From the NCBI GenBank assembly GCA_009668015.1, contig WJYB01000011.1, forward strand, positions 62,001-126,000: 64,000 nt of DNA, written 5' to 3'. Source of the stretch: Enterobacteriaceae bacterium RIT714 (GTDB taxonomy: Bacteria; Pseudomonadota; Gammaproteobacteria; Enterobacterales; Enterobacteriaceae). The translations under genes and the position numbers were made by a program. Position 1 is the first letter of the stretch, and every line of letters starts with the position of its first letter. Positions 9,333 to 19,140 of this stretch are shown here, piece by piece. The notes below the pieces were generated by a model that was not told the origin of the DNA, searched no databases, and saw nothing but the letters and a program-made list of their open reading frames with translations.

Positions 9333-10133
9333 ATGTTCAAGCTCACCGTTTGTTTATTGACCTGTAATTCCTCGCGCTTGCTGCGCGAAGTCCTGCCTCC
9401 GCTGCTTACCGTGGCGGATGAACTGATCGTCGTCGATTCCGGAAGTACGGATGCCACTCTGGATATCTGTCGCGAGTACGATCTCCCGGTTCACCACCAT
9501 CCCTATACGATGCATGGCGCGCAGATGAACCATGCCATTGATCTGGCAGCCAATGACTGGGTTCTGTGCATGGATAGCGATGAGATCCTTGATGCGGAAA
9601 CGGTCGATTTCATCCTCGCGCTAAAAGCAGGAAAAGAACCTGCTGCAAACGAAGCCTGGCGTATCGCCCGCTACTGGTACGTGCTGGGCGAAGAAGTGAG
9701 AACTATCTATCCTGTTTCGTCACCTGATTTTCCGGTGCGTCTTTTCAATCGCACTCTGGCGCGGTTTAACCACCGTCCGGTCGATGACAAAGTGGAAGGC
9801 ACCCTTCTGGCGACTAAAATCCCGGGGCGCGTTCGCCATGACACCTTCTATAACCTCCATGAAGTGTTCAATAAACTGAATAGCTATACGTCGCGGCTGG
9901 TGAAGTATCAGACCGTGCGGCCCTCTATTAGTCGCGGTATGGTCAGCGCTATCGGGGCGTTCTTCAAATGGTATGTGTTCAGCGGAGCGTGGCGGCAGGG
10001 CAAAGTGGGGATTGTGACGGGACTGTACGCGACCTCATACAGCTTTTTGAAATACTTCAAAGCCTGGTATCAGCACGAGAATAAAAAAGAGCCCGATGCT
10101 AAAGGGCATGCGGACTCCCGGCTGGTGGAATAA
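9333..10133 (+). CDS. Glycosyltransferase family 2, WaaE/KdtX-like
   Basis: The 266-residue GT-A protein has the GT2 entry LTVCLLTCNSSRLLREVLP, the nucleotide-binding IVVDSGSTDATLDIC and the metal-binding DXD-like block WVLCMDSDEILDAETV. This arrangement matches the WaaE/KdtX group of LPS inner-core glucosyltransferases. The C-terminal third is basic and aromatic, suiting membrane association. I use the ATG at 9333; a TTG at 9312 would add seven residues. Neither has a strong Shine-Dalgarno. In E. coli this position between tdh and yibQ holds yibD/waaH, a different GT2 protein. A role in LPS core is likely from family; substrates are unknown. Confidence 0.8.
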   Translation: MFKLTVCLLTCNSSRLLREVLPPLLTVADELIVVDSGSTDATLDICREYDLPVHHHPYTMHGAQMNHAIDLAANDWVLCMDSDEILDAETVDFILALKAGKEPAANEAWRIARYWYVLGEEVRTIYPVSSPDFPVRLFNRTLARFNHRPVDDKVEGTLLATKIPGRVRHDTFYNLHEVFNKLNSYTSRLVKYQTVRPSISRGMVSAIGAFFKWYVFSGAWRQGKVGIVTGLYATSYSFLKYFKAWYQHENKKEPDAKGHADSRLVE

Positions 10134-10156
10134 TTCCCGATAACAGGCGACAGGGA

Positions 10157-11101
10157 TTACACCTTCTTACCCCAACCTTGCCACTGATGCTGGACATATT
10201 TCGCCAGCGAACTTTGGCTAATACTCTCACCAATTACCGTGAAGAAGCGAGTGGCATAGACCGGCTCAGGCGGCTGTTTTGGTTTGCACATCTGCACACC
10301 ACGGAACGGATTACGCGGCGTGGTGGCGGGAGTATTCCCCGCTGGCGCGGAGGTGTTCGGGCGCGAGGTATCAACCTGTGGTTCGTTCAGGAGGCTGCTC
10401 GGGCGGACCAGCGTGATATCTGATGGCAGGGTCGGCAGCATTTGCTGTAAAACCCGAACCGTAGACGGATGCGGATGACCAATGGCAATCGCTGATCCGT
10501 TCCGGCGTGCCAGCTGTACGGCGCGATTAAACTGGAAGCGAATATCAGCTTCGTTCTGTGTGTCATCAAGGAACACTTTACGCTTAATCACCTTTACACC
10601 GGTGCCCTGCGCGGCGCGCATCGCCTGGCTATTGCCAATCGTCATACTGTCGAGGAAATAGAGGTTGTAGCGTTCCAGCGCCTGCATCACTTTTTGCATG
10701 CCAAACAGGCTGGATGTCATCGCGCTGCCCATATGGTTGTTCAGCCCGACCGCAAACGGCACTTTGCCATAGGCATCGCGGATAATGCGCTCGATCTCGT
10801 CGCTGCTCATATCCGGACGCAGGGTGTCTTTTTCCAGCGGCTGTTTGCTCAGCGGCGCCATAGGAAGGTGGATTAACACTTCGTGCCCGCTGTTGTGGGC
10901 TTTTGTCGCCATTTCACGCGCGTGTGGCGCATTGGGTAACACGGCGACGGAGACGGCGGAGGGCATTACCAGAACCTGGTTTTCGTTGTGCGGACGATAG
11001 CCAAAGTCATCGATCACAATGGCCAGTTTGCCTGCGTAAACCGGTGCTGCCAGCGCCAGAGTACCGACGACGGAGAGAACAATTTGACGAAATTGAAGCA
11101 A
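10157..11101 (-). CDS. yibQ: Divergent polysaccharide deacetylase family protein YibQ
   Basis: This 314-residue protein starts with a cleavable signal peptide (MLQFRQIVLSVVGTLALAAPVYA) and then GKLAIVIDDFGYRPHNENQV, the first strand and acidic motif of the divergent polysaccharide deacetylase fold. NNHMGSAMTS and AIGHPHPSTVRVLQQ are further conserved blocks. It acts in the periplasm; its substrate is not established. It starts three bases after the envC stop and probably belongs to the gpmI-envC-yibQ transcript. The C-terminal 60 residues are proline- and threonine-rich linker-like sequence. Confidence 0.92.
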   Translation of the reverse strand: MLQFRQIVLSVVGTLALAAPVYAGKLAIVIDDFGYRPHNENQVLVMPSAVSVAVLPNAPHAREMATKAHNSGHEVLIHLPMAPLSKQPLEKDTLRPDMSSDEIERIIRDAYGKVPFAVGLNNHMGSAMTSSLFGMQKVMQALERYNLYFLDSMTIGNSQAMRAAQGTGVKVIKRKVFLDDTQNEADIRFQFNRAVQLARRNGSAIAIGHPHPSTVRVLQQMLPTLPSDITLVRPSSLLNEPQVDTSRPNTSAPAGNTPATTPRNPFRGVQMCKPKQPPEPVYATRFFTVIGESISQSSLAKYVQHQWQGWGKKV

Positions 11102-11104
11102 AAC

Positions 11105-12388
11105 TTATCTTCCCAACCACGGCTGTGGATTGACCGCCTGACCCTGGCGACGAATTTCGAAATAGAGTGACGGGCGGCCCTGACCGCCACTACTGCCCAC
11201 AAGGGCGATGGGTTGTCCTGCGCGGACCTGAGTGCCGACGCTCACCAGAGCGCTTTGGTTGTAACCGTAAAGACTCATGTCGCCTTTACCATGTTCTACC
11301 ACAACGACAAGTCCGTAACCCTGCAGCCAGTCGGCAAGGATCACGCGGCCATCGGCAATCGCTTTGACTTCGCTTCCTTCAGAAGCGCCAATCACGATAC
11401 CCTTCCAACGTAGCTCACCCTGCAGCTGTTCGCCATAGCGATGCAAAATTGAACCACGCACTGGCCAGTAAGCTTGCCCTCGTGGTGCGCCAAGTCCGCC
11501 GGTACGTGATATTAACGAACGCTCGCTTTCAGTTGGCTTATAGGTTGAACCTTTGCGGGACGCTTCTTGTTGACGATTTTTCACGGCCTGCGCTTCACGT
11601 GCCTCTTTTTCGGCACGCGCCTTCGCCGCCGCTTCGGCACGGGCGATGCTGTTGCGCAGTTTAGATTCGTTGGCGCGCATTTCACCCAGCTGGCTTTGGC
11701 CTTCCTGAATGGACGATTCCAGCCCGGAAAGCGTTTTCTTACGCTCGTTTCGTGCTTGCTCCAGCTTCGCCTGCTGGGCCTGCTGATCGTACAGCAAGGT
11801 CTGCTGCTGGCTTTGCTTCTCTTCCAGCTCGGCTTTTTGCGTGTCGACCTCTTCGCGCGTCTGCTTGAGCTGCGCGATGGTCTCCTGGCGCGCCTGGTTC
11901 AGATAGCCGAAGTAGGCCTGTAAACGTTGCCCGCGCTGGCTTTCTTCACCGCTCAGAATCAGCTGGATGCCGGTATGTTCGCCCTGACGGAATGAGGCGT
12001 CGAGCTGTGCTGCTAAATTACGTTCCTGGCTGGCTCTCTGGCGTTCAAGTTTGGCAATCGACGCGTTCATTTCGTCGATCTGCTTGTTGAGCTGAGCAAG
12101 CGTGTTTTGGGTTTCACGTAACTTTCGCGCGGCGGCGGAGATGGCTTCTTCCTGCTGTTTTAACTGCGCAAGAAGTGAGGAGCGTTGCTGCTGTTGCTGA
12201 CGAACCGCGCGTTCTTTCGCGGCGATATCAGCCTGAATGGATCTGAGCTGGTCACGGTCATCCGCATGGGCGGATGCGGCGCACAGCAATACGCCAGCGC
12301 TGAGTGCGCTGGCGTAAAGCAGAGGCCTGACTGATAACCGTAACGGCTTCACGACCCATGTGATTGAAAAAATCGCCTTTCCCCTCAT
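11105..12388 (-). CDS. envC: Murein hydrolase activator EnvC
   Basis: EnvC is a periplasmic protein recruited by FtsEX that activates AmiA and AmiB at the division septum. It has a signal peptide (LLYASALSAGVLLCAASAHA), a long Gln/Glu/Lys-rich coiled coil over roughly residues 45-280, and a C-terminal LytM domain (WKGIVIGASEGSEVKAIADG to GRPSLYFEIRRQGQ) that lacks the usual metal-binding histidines, as in E. coli. The start is uncertain. The ATG at 12386-12388 has no Shine-Dalgarno and gives 427 residues. The E. coli Met lines up with an ATC nine codons on. A GTG at 12350-12352 is the next ordinary start codon. Confidence 0.9.
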   Translation of the reverse strand: MRGKAIFSITWVVKPLRLSVRPLLYASALSAGVLLCAASAHADDRDQLRSIQADIAAKERAVRQQQQQRSSLLAQLKQQEEAISAAARKLRETQNTLAQLNKQIDEMNASIAKLERQRASQERNLAAQLDASFRQGEHTGIQLILSGEESQRGQRLQAYFGYLNQARQETIAQLKQTREEVDTQKAELEEKQSQQQTLLYDQQAQQAKLEQARNERKKTLSGLESSIQEGQSQLGEMRANESKLRNSIARAEAAAKARAEKEAREAQAVKNRQQEASRKGSTYKPTESERSLISRTGGLGAPRGQAYWPVRGSILHRYGEQLQGELRWKGIVIGASEGSEVKAIADGRVILADWLQGYGLVVVVEHGKGDMSLYGYNQSALVSVGTQVRAGQPIALVGSSGGQGRPSLYFEIRRQGQAVNPQPWLGR

Positions 12389-12397
12389 GGGGAGGGA

Positions 12398-13942
12398 TTA
12401 TTCCACGATGAACAGCGGCTTGCCAGTCATCTCTTGCGGGATTTCCATACCCATCAGCGTCAGCATGGTTGGCGCGATGTCGGAAAGCTTGCCGCCTTCG
12501 ACTGCTTTCAGAGATTTCTCACCCACGTAAATCAGCGGAACAGGCAGGTTGGTGTGTGCTGTGTGCGCCTGACCGGTAGACGGATCGCGCATCTGCTCTG
12601 CGTTGCCGTGGTCAGCGGTGATCAGCAGTTGGCCGCCAACGGATTCAACCGCTTTGGTCACTTCGTCAACGCAGTGATCCAGTGCTTCCACCGCTTTCAC
12701 CGCTGCTTCCATCACGCCCGTATGCCCGACCATATCGCCGTTCGGGTAGTTACAGATGATGGTGTCGTACTTACCGCTTTTGATTGCTGCGACCAGTTTT
12801 TCGGTCAGCTCGGCAGAACTCATTTCAGGCTGCAGGTCGTAGGTCGCCACTTTTGGTGAGTTGATCAGAATGCGATCTTCGCCTTTGAACGGCTCTTCGA
12901 CGCCGCCGTTGAAGAAGAACGTTACGTGCGCATATTTTTCGGTTTCAGAAATACGCAGCTGCGTTTTGTCGTTCTTCGCCATCCACTCGCCGAAGGTGTT
13001 TGCCAGCGATGCAGGTGGATACGCGCAAGGCACTTTAATGTCTGCGGCGTATTCGGTCAGCATGATGAAGTCGAGGTTCACGACTTTTTTACGCGCGAAA
13101 CCGTCGAAATCGGTGTTCACGAAAGCGCGGGTAATTTCGCGCGCGCGGTCAGCGCGGAAGTTCATGAAGATCAGCGCGTCGCCGTCTTCCATTGCGGCAT
13201 CGGCCTGGCCTTCTGCACGAATCACGGTCGCTTTAACGAATTCGTCGTTTTCGTCGCGCGCATAAGCGGCTTCCAGACCGGCAACAGCGGTATCAAACTG
13301 GAATTCGCCAGATGCCTGAGTCATCAGGTCGTAGGCTTGCTCAACGCGATCCCAGCGATTGTCGCGGTCCATAGCGAAGTAGCGGCCAATGATAGATGCC
13401 ACGCGGCCTTTGCCCAGTTCAGCAAACTTCTCTTCGAAGGTTTGCAGGGAGGATTTCGCGCTGCGCGGTGGGGTATCGCGACCGTCGAGGAAAGCGTGCA
13501 GATAGATTTTTTCTGCACCGCGCTCGGCGGCCATTTCAACCATCGCCAGGATGTGATCTTCGTGGCTGTGAACGCCGCCAGCAGAGAGCAGACCCATGAT
13601 GTGGACGGCTTTACCTGCAGCTGCCGCTTTATCGACGGCAGCAGTTAACACCGGGTTGGAGAAGAAAGTACGTTCTTTAATTTCAACATCCAGACGGGTC
13701 AGATCCTGATAAACGATGCGGCCCGCGCCCAGGTTAACGTGTCCAACTTCGGAGTTGCCCATCTGACGGTCTGGCAGGCCAACTTCCAGGCCAGAAGCGT
13801 CAATCAGGGTATGTGGACGTTTGGCCCACAGCGCATCCATGACCGGGGTCTTAGCACTGAAAATGGCGTTATCCTGGCTTTCTTCGCGATAGCCATAACC
13901 ATCCAGAATCACCAGTACCATAGGTTTTTTAGAAACCGACAT
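12398..13942 (-). CDS. gpmI: 2,3-bisphosphoglycerate-independent phosphoglycerate mutase
   Basis: GpmI interconverts 3- and 2-phosphoglycerate using two manganese ions and a phosphoserine intermediate. The alkaline-phosphatase-like fold is marked by [13 protein letters not shown], the catalytic serine in [32 protein letters not shown] and [11 protein letters not shown]. Starting at the ATG at 13940-13942 (MSVSKKPM) gives 514 residues, exactly the E. coli length; the longer frame adds nine residues of leader. It heads the minus-strand gpmI-envC-yibQ group and diverges from yibN. Confidence 0.97.
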   Translation of the reverse strand: MSVSKKPMVLVILDGYGYREESQDNAIFSAKTPVMDALWAKRPHTLIDASGLEVGLPDRQMGNSEVGHVNLGAGRIVYQDLTRLDVEIKERTFFSNPVLTAAVDKAAAAGKAVHIMGLLSAGGVHSHEDHILAMVEMAAERGAEKIYLHAFLDGRDTPPRSAKSSLQTFEEKFAELGKGRVASIIGRYFAMDRDNRWDRVEQAYDLMTQASGEFQFDTAVAGLEAAYARDENDEFVKATVIRAEGQADAAMEDGDALIFMNFRADRAREITRAFVNTDFDGFARKKVVNLDFIMLTEYAADIKVPCAYPPASLANTFGEWMAKNDKTQLRISETEKYAHVTFFFNGGVEEPFKGEDRILINSPKVATYDLQPEMSSAELTEKLVAAIKSGKYDTIICNYPNGDMVGHTGVMEAAVKAVEALDHCVDEVTKAVESVGGQLLITADHGNAEQMRDPSTGQAHTAHTNLPVPLIYVGEKSLKAVEGGKLSDIAPTMLTLMGMEIPQEMTGKPLFIVE

Positions 13943-14190
13943 TGCGACAACCTCATGTTCAAGAGACAAAAAATTTGCGTAATTTTACTACAGCTGAATC
14001 GATAAAATAGCCGCAGAAGATCAAAGAAAGGAGTGGCACAAGCGGCGGGTTGGCTCATTTTCACTGTTTTTTTTCGTGGCATGCCGCAGAAAATGGATTA
14101 GCTTATTCTGGCTGGCTGTATTTGCCACAACGCACAGGTATACTCCTGTCCTGGTTTTTTTTATCACTACGTCGGGAGTTGTTACCCCCC
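13943..14190. promoter_or_regulatory. Divergent gpmI / yibN intergenic region
   Basis: This 248-base gap must hold promoters for both directions. A TATACT hexamer at 14139-14144, about 50 bases before yibN, is a possible -10 element, but its -35 is poor. The run of cytosines directly before the yibN ATG leaves it without a clear Shine-Dalgarno other than GGGAG about 13 bases upstream. Confidence 0.35.
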
Positions 14191-14622
14191 ATGCAAGAAA
14201 TTATGCAATTTGTTAGCCGCCACCCAGTACTGAGTATCGCGTGGATTGGTTTACTGGCAGCAGTGCTGTTCACCACTTTCAAAGGCCTTACGTCTAAAGT
14301 TAAGGTTATCACTCGTGGCGAAGCAACTCGTCTCATCAATAAAGAAGAAGCGGTTGTCGTGGATTTGCGCCAGCGTGATGATTTCCGCAAGGGTCACATT
14401 GCAGGTTCGATCAACCTGCTGCCTGCCGAAGTCAAAGCCAATAACCTTGGCGAGCTGGAAAAGCATAAAGACAAACCGATTATCGTCGTTGACGGTACCG
14501 GCATGCAGGCCCAGGACCCAGCCAGCGCGCTGACCAAAGCAGGCTTTGAAAAAGTCTTCGTACTGAAAGATGGCATTTCAGGCTGGAGCGGCGAAAATCT
14601 GCCTTTAGTTCGCGGTAAATAA
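14191..14622 (+). CDS. yibN: Rhodanese-like domain membrane protein YibN
   Basis: The 143-residue protein has one N-terminal transmembrane helix (about residues 11-28) and a cytoplasmic rhodanese-like domain recognisable by [20 protein letters not shown]. The loop that normally carries the catalytic cysteine reads [12 protein letters not shown], and there is no cysteine in the whole protein, so it cannot be a classical sulfurtransferase. Start and length match E. coli YibN. It leads the plus-strand run yibN-grxC-secB-gpsA. Confidence 0.93.
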   Translation: MQEIMQFVSRHPVLSIAWIGLLAAVLFTTFKGLTSKVKVITRGEATRLINKEEAVVVDLRQRDDFRKGHIAGSINLLPAEVKANNLGELEKHKDKPIIVVDGTGMQAQDPASALTKAGFEKVFVLKDGISGWSGENLPLVRGK

Positions 14623-14635
14623 GAGGAACGACGTT

Positions 14636-14887
14636 ATGGCCAATATTGAAATCTATACCAAAGCGACTTGCCCGTTTTGCCATCGCGCAAAAGCGCTGCT
14701 GAGCGGCAAAGGCGTGACCTTCCAGGAACTGCCTATTGATGGTGATGCGGCAAAACGTGAAGAGATGATCAAACGTAGTGGCCGTACGACGGTTCCGCAG
14801 ATTTTTATTGATGCGCAGCACATTGGTGGCTGTGATGACTTGTATGCGCTAGATGCAAGTGGCGGGCTTGATCCCCTGCTGCGTTAA
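14636..14887 (+). CDS. grxC: Glutaredoxin 3
   Basis: GrxC is a small glutathione-dependent disulfide oxidoreductase. The 83-residue protein has the active site CPFC at residues 12-15 in [17 protein letters not shown], the cis-proline segment TVPQIFID and the glutathione-binding [16 protein letters not shown]. It lies 13 bases after yibN and upstream of secB, as in E. coli. The Shine-Dalgarno is GAGGAACG before the ATG. Confidence 0.98.
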   Translation: MANIEIYTKATCPFCHRAKALLSGKGVTFQELPIDGDAAKREEMIKRSGRTTVPQIFIDAQHIGGCDDLYALDASGGLDPLLR

Positions 14888-14919
14888 TGCGTTTTAGGAC
14901 AATTAAAAAGGGTATTTCC

Positions 14920-15387
14920 ATGTCAGAACAAAACAACAACGAAATGAGTTTCCAGATCCAGCGCATCTACACCAAAGATGTCTCGTTCGAAGCTCCAAAC
15001 GCGCCACACGTTTTCCAGAAAGATTGGCAGCCAGAGGTTAAACTTGATCTTGATACCGCTTCTACCCAACTGGCAGAAGATGTGTATGAAGTTGTGCTGC
15101 GCGTGACCGTTACCGCGTCTCTGGGCGAAGAAACCGCATTCCTGTGTGAAGTACAGCAGGGTGGTATCTTCTCCGTTGGCGGTATCGATGGTAATCAGCT
15201 GGCGCATTGCCTGGGTGCATACTGCCCGAACATTCTGTTCCCGTATGCTCGCGAGTGTGTCACCAGCCTGGTATCCCGCGGTACATTCCCGCAACTGAAC
15301 CTTGCGCCAGTTAACTTTGATGCGCTGTTCATGAACTATCTGCAGCAGCAAGCTGGCGAAGGTACTGAACAACATCAGGATGCCTGA
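14920..15387 (+). CDS. secB: Protein-export chaperone SecB
   Basis: SecB is the tetrameric chaperone that keeps preproteins unfolded and hands them to SecA. The 155-residue sequence ([20 protein letters not shown] to a tail [12 protein letters not shown]) matches E. coli SecB over its full length. The acidic, Leu-rich middle with [13 protein letters not shown] forms the peptide-binding groove. I use the ATG at 14920; the longer frame starts inside the grxC-secB gap. Its TGA overlaps the gpsA ATG by one base, so the two are translationally coupled. Confidence 0.98.
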   Translation: MSEQNNNEMSFQIQRIYTKDVSFEAPNAPHVFQKDWQPEVKLDLDTASTQLAEDVYEVVLRVTVTASLGEETAFLCEVQQGGIFSVGGIDGNQLAHCLGAYCPNILFPYARECVTSLVSRGTFPQLNLAPVNFDALFMNYLQQQAGEGTEQHQDA

Positions 15388-16406
15388 TGAGTACTGTTAA
15401 TGCGTCAATGACAGTGATCGGTGCCGGCTCGTACGGCACCGCTCTTGCTATCACTTTGGCAAGAAATGGTCACGAAGTGGTTCTTTGGGGCCACGATCCA
15501 AAACATATCGCGACGTTACAGCACGATCGTTGCAACGTCGAGTTTCTTCCGGATGTCCAGTTCCCTGATTCGCTGCATCTAGAAAGCGATTTGGCGACGG
15601 CGCTTGCTGCCAGCCGCAATATTTTGGTTGTCGTACCGAGTCACGTTTTTGGCCAGGTACTGAAACAAATCAAAACGTTGATGCGTGCTGATGCGCGCAT
15701 TGTATGGGCGACCAAAGGCCTGGAAGCCGAAACCGGACGTCTGCTGCAGGATGTCGCCCGAGAAATCCTGGGTGATGATATCCCGCTGGCGGTGATTTCC
15801 GGCCCGACGTTTGCTAAAGAGCTGGCCGCTGGCCTGCCAACGGCGATTTCTCTGGCATCGACCGATCAGACCTTCTCCGACGATCTCCAGCATTTACTGC
15901 ACTGCGGTAAAAGTTTCCGCGTCTACAGCAATCCTGATTTTATCGGAGTACAGCTGGGCGGGGCGGTGAAAAACGTTATCGCGATTGGCGCGGGTATGTC
16001 CGACGGAATCGGTTTTGGCGCGAATGCGCGCACGGCACTGATCACCCGCGGTTTAACGGAAATGTCCCGTCTCGGAGCCGCACTTGGCGCTGATCCAGCC
16101 ACCTTTATGGGGATGGCGGGGTTAGGCGATTTGGTCCTGACTTGCACCGACAACCAGTCGCGCAACCGTCGTTTCGGCATGATGCTCGGAGAGGGCATGG
16201 ATGTTATCGGCGCGCAGGAGAAGATTGGCCAGGTGGTCGAAGGTTATCGCAATACCAAAGAAGTTCGGGAATTGGCGCACCGTTTTGGTGTCGAAATGCC
16301 AATAACCGAGGAAATTTATCAGGTATTGTATTGCGGAAAAAATGCTCGCGAGGCAGCATTAACCTTGTTAGGGCGCTCACGCAAGGACGAGCGCAGCAGT
16401 CACTAA
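15387..16406 (+). CDS. gpsA: Glycerol-3-phosphate dehydrogenase [NAD(P)+]
   Basis: GpsA reduces dihydroxyacetone phosphate to sn-glycerol-3-phosphate, the backbone for phospholipids. The 339-residue protein has the N-terminal Rossmann motif [20 protein letters not shown], the catalytic lysine region [20 protein letters not shown] preceded by GGAVKNVIA, and [20 protein letters not shown]. Its start overlaps the secB stop, and cysE follows after 79 bases, as in E. coli. Confidence 0.98.
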   Translation: MSTVNASMTVIGAGSYGTALAITLARNGHEVVLWGHDPKHIATLQHDRCNVEFLPDVQFPDSLHLESDLATALAASRNILVVVPSHVFGQVLKQIKTLMRADARIVWATKGLEAETGRLLQDVAREILGDDIPLAVISGPTFAKELAAGLPTAISLASTDQTFSDDLQHLLHCGKSFRVYSNPDFIGVQLGGAVKNVIAIGAGMSDGIGFGANARTALITRGLTEMSRLGAALGADPATFMGMAGLGDLVLTCTDNQSRNRRFGMMLGEGMDVIGAQEKIGQVVEGYRNTKEVRELAHRFGVEMPITEEIYQVLYCGKNAREAALTLLGRSRKDERSSH

Positions 16407-16485
16407 TCGCAGGGAATCTTAGTCACCTGAATGACCCGGCTGGCGCAGAACCGGCCGGTCATTATGATACCGCCTGGAGTAAGCA

Positions 16486-17307
16486 ATGCCGTGTGAAGAA
16501 CTGGATATCGTCTGGAACAATATTAAAGCCGAAGCCCGGGCTTTGGCTGACTGCGAGCCTATGCTGGCCAGTTTCTACCACGCGACGCTACTTAAGCACG
16601 AAAATCTCGGCAGCGCCCTGAGCTACATGCTCGCCAACAAACTGGCTTCTTCGATCATGCCCGCGATCGCGATTCGCGAAGTGGTGGAAGAGGCGTATGC
16701 CGCTGACCCTGAAATGATCGCCTCTGCGGCCTGTGATATTCAGGCGGTACGCACGCGTGACCCGGCGGTGGATAAATACTCCACGCCGCTGCTGTACCTG
16801 AAAGGCTTCCACGCCTTACAGGCCTACCGTATCGGCCACTGGTTATGGAATGAAGGCCGCCGCGCGCTGGCTATCTTCCTGCAAAATCAGGTGTCCGTGA
16901 CCTTCCAGGTGGATATTCATCCGGCGGCGAAAATTGGCCGTGGCATCATGCTCGACCATGCGACCGGGATTGTTGTCGGGGAAACGGCGGTGATTGAAGA
17001 TGATGTCTCTATCCTGCAATCCGTCACCCTCGGCGGTACTGGCAAAACCAGCGGCGATCGCCATCCGAAGATCCGTGAAGGGGTGATGATTGGCGCGGGC
17101 GCGAAAATTCTCGGCAATATCGAAGTGGGGCGCGGCGCGAAAATCGGCGCCGGTTCCGTGGTGCTGCAACCTGTTCCACCGCATACCACCGCCGCTGGCG
17201 TGCCAGCGCGTATCGTGGGCAAGCCTGAGAGCGATAAACCTGCGATGGATATGGACCAGCACTTCAACGGCATTCACCACACCTTTGAGTATGGCGACGG
17301 GATTTAA
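16486..17307 (+). CDS. cysE: Serine O-acetyltransferase
   Basis: CysE makes O-acetylserine from serine and acetyl-CoA, the first step of cysteine synthesis, and is feedback-inhibited by cysteine. The 273-residue protein has an alpha-helical N-terminal half and a left-handed parallel beta-helix with hexapeptide repeats. The catalytic His/Asp pair lies in IMLDHATGIVVGETAVIEDD, and the CoA-binding turns follow to GAGSVVLQPVPPHTTAAGVP. The C-terminal tail that contacts O-acetylserine sulfhydrylase ends FEYGDGI, with the terminal Ile needed for that complex. Confidence 0.98.
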   Translation: MPCEELDIVWNNIKAEARALADCEPMLASFYHATLLKHENLGSALSYMLANKLASSIMPAIAIREVVEEAYAADPEMIASAACDIQAVRTRDPAVDKYSTPLLYLKGFHALQAYRIGHWLWNEGRRALAIFLQNQVSVTFQVDIHPAAKIGRGIMLDHATGIVVGETAVIEDDVSILQSVTLGGTGKTSGDRHPKIREGVMIGAGAKILGNIEVGRGAKIGAGSVVLQPVPPHTTAAGVPARIVGKPESDKPAMDMDQHFNGIHHTFEYGDGI

Positions 17308-17347
17308 ATTATCGCCCGGTAGCGCTGTGCGTATCGGGCTGACAAAA

Positions 17348-17821
17348 TCAGCGACGTAAAACCGCCCCGGCATATCCCAGCTGGCGCCAGGCTTCATAAA
17401 CCACCACCGACACCGCATTTGACAGGTTCATGCTGCGGCTGTCTGGCATCATTGGAATACGAATTTTTTGGTCTGCAGGCAGGGCATCCAGAATGCTGGC
17501 TGGCAGGCCGCGTGTTTCCGGACCAAACAGCAGATAATCCCCTGCCTGATAGCTTACCGCGCTATGCTCCGGCGTGCCTTTGGTCGTCAGGGCAAACATC
17601 CGATGCGGCTTCTCTGCCTCTGCAAAAGCAGCAAAATCGTGATGACGGACCACGGCGGTAAATTCGTGATAGTCCAGTCCGGCGCGGCGCAGGCGTTTGT
17701 CATCCCACGCAAAACCCATTGGCTCGATAATATGCAGACGAAAACCGGTGTTGGCGCACAGGCGGATGATATTCCCGGTATTCGGTGGAATTTCTGGTTC
17801 GAATAAAACGATGTTAAGCAT
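17348..17821 (-). CDS. trmL: tRNA (cytidine(34)-2'-O)-methyltransferase TrmL
   Basis: TrmL methylates the 2'-hydroxyl of the wobble base in two tRNA-Leu isoacceptors. The 157-residue protein is a minimal SPOUT enzyme: [20 protein letters not shown] at the N-terminus, [15 protein letters not shown], and the knot segment [20 protein letters not shown] that binds S-adenosylmethionine. It converges with cysE across a 40-base gap that shows only a weak GCCCG/CGGGC hairpin. Confidence 0.97.
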   Translation of the reverse strand: MLNIVLFEPEIPPNTGNIIRLCANTGFRLHIIEPMGFAWDDKRLRRAGLDYHEFTAVVRHHDFAAFAEAEKPHRMFALTTKGTPEHSAVSYQAGDYLLFGPETRGLPASILDALPADQKIRIPMMPDSRSMNLSNAVSVVVYEAWRQLGYAGAVLRR

Positions 17822-17865
17822 GCTGCCCCCTTAAAATGCGCGGGCAGAATAGCAGATATTTCCCC

Positions 17866-17935
17866 TCACCCTAACCCTCAGCCACAGCGAGAGGCGACTT
17901 TCTTTTCTCCCTCTCCCGTGGGAGAGGGAGAGGGC
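17866..17935. repeat. Dispersed palindromic repeat (copy 1)
   Basis: Between trmL and lldD lies CCCTCACCCTAACCCTCAGCC followed by an 11-base perfect stem, CTCCCTCTCCC/GGGAGAGGGAG, at 17907-17930. The same core recurs upstream of yibL, between mtlD and mtlA, and before selA. In transcripts it is a strong hairpin, and here it lies 3' of both trmL's promoter side and lldD's stop, so it may protect the lldD end. Confidence 0.75.
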
Positions 17936-17952
17936 AACCGACTGCACCCAAC

Positions 17953-19140
17953 CTACGCCGCGTCCCCTCGCGCCAATGGCGCCAGCGCCGCCGGTAATTT
18001 ACTCAGCTCCTGCACCAGCGAATCCTTGCTGATTTCACCGATCGTTTTCGCGCCGGTCAGCGTCATGGCGACTTTCATCTCTTTTTCGATGAGATTCAGC
18101 AAATTCGCCACGCCGGCCTGGCCGTGAGTCGCCAGTGCGTAAAGATATGCGCGGCCAAGCAGCACGCTGTCTGCGCCAAGGGCAATCATGCGCACCACGT
18201 CCAGCCCGTTGCGGATGCCGCTGTCGGCCAGAATCGCAATATCGCCCTTCACCGCGTCGGCAATGGCCGGCAGCGCGCGCGCGGAGGAGAGCACGCCGTC
18301 CAGCTGCCGCCCGCCGTGGTTCGACACCACAATCCCGTCTGCGCCAAAGCGTACCGCATCGCGGGCATCCTCGGGGTCGAGAATGCCTTTGATGACCATC
18401 GGGCCGTCCCAGAATTCGCGGATCCACTCCAGATCTTTCCACGAGATCGATGGGTCAAAGTTATTCGCCAGCCAGCCGATGTAATCCTCAAGCCCCGTCG
18501 GTTTGCCAAGATAGGCGGAGATATTTCCCAGATCGTGCGGGCGACCGTTTACGCCCACATCCCACGCCCACTGAGGATGCGTGACTGCCTGCCAGTAACG
18601 ACGCATGGCCGCATTTGTTCCGCTCATGCCGGAGTGTGCATCGCGGTAACGAGCGCCCGGCGTAGGCATATCGACCGTAAAGACCAGCGTTGAACAGCCT
18701 GCTGCTTTGGCACGCTCCAGCGCGTTACGCATAAAGCCGCGGTCGCGCAGGACGTACAGCTGGAACCACATCGGGCGCTTAATGGTCGGTGCCACCTCTT
18801 CAATCGGGCACACGGAAACGGTAGAGAGCGTAAACGGGATGCCTTTGGCATCGGCGGCGGCGGCGGCCTGAACTTCGCCGCGACGCGCGTACATACCGCA
18901 CAAACCGACTGGTGCAAGGGCGACGGGCATCGCGAGCGTCTCGTTGAACAGTTTCGTCTCAAGACTCAGGTCAGACATATTCTTCAGCACACGCTGGCGC
19001 AGGGCCACTTCGGACAAGTCTTCCACGTTGCGACGCAGGGTGTATTCAGAGTACGCCCCGCCGTCGATATAGTGGAACAGGAACGGCGGCAGGATGCGCT
19101 GCGCTGCGGAGCGATAGTCACTGGCTGCGGAAATAATCAT
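17953..19140 (-). CDS. lldD: L-lactate dehydrogenase (quinone), FMN-dependent
   Basis: LldD oxidises L-lactate to pyruvate and passes electrons to the quinone pool at the inner membrane. The 395-residue TIM-barrel flavoenzyme has the catalytic histidine in [13 protein letters not shown] contacts in [18 protein letters not shown] and [20 protein letters not shown], and the substrate arginine after the histidine. The ATG overlaps the lldR stop, so it is the third gene of lldPRD. Length is one residue short of E. coli LldD. Confidence 0.98.
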   Translation of the reverse strand: MIISAASDYRSAAQRILPPFLFHYIDGGAYSEYTLRRNVEDLSEVALRQRVLKNMSDLSLETKLFNETLAMPVALAPVGLCGMYARRGEVQAAAAADAKGIPFTLSTVSVCPIEEVAPTIKRPMWFQLYVLRDRGFMRNALERAKAAGCSTLVFTVDMPTPGARYRDAHSGMSGTNAAMRRYWQAVTHPQWAWDVGVNGRPHDLGNISAYLGKPTGLEDYIGWLANNFDPSISWKDLEWIREFWDGPMVIKGILDPEDARDAVRFGADGIVVSNHGGRQLDGVLSSARALPAIADAVKGDIAILADSGIRNGLDVVRMIALGADSVLLGRAYLYALATHGQAGVANLLNLIEKEMKVAMTLTGAKTIGEISKDSLVQELSKLPAALAPLARGDAA

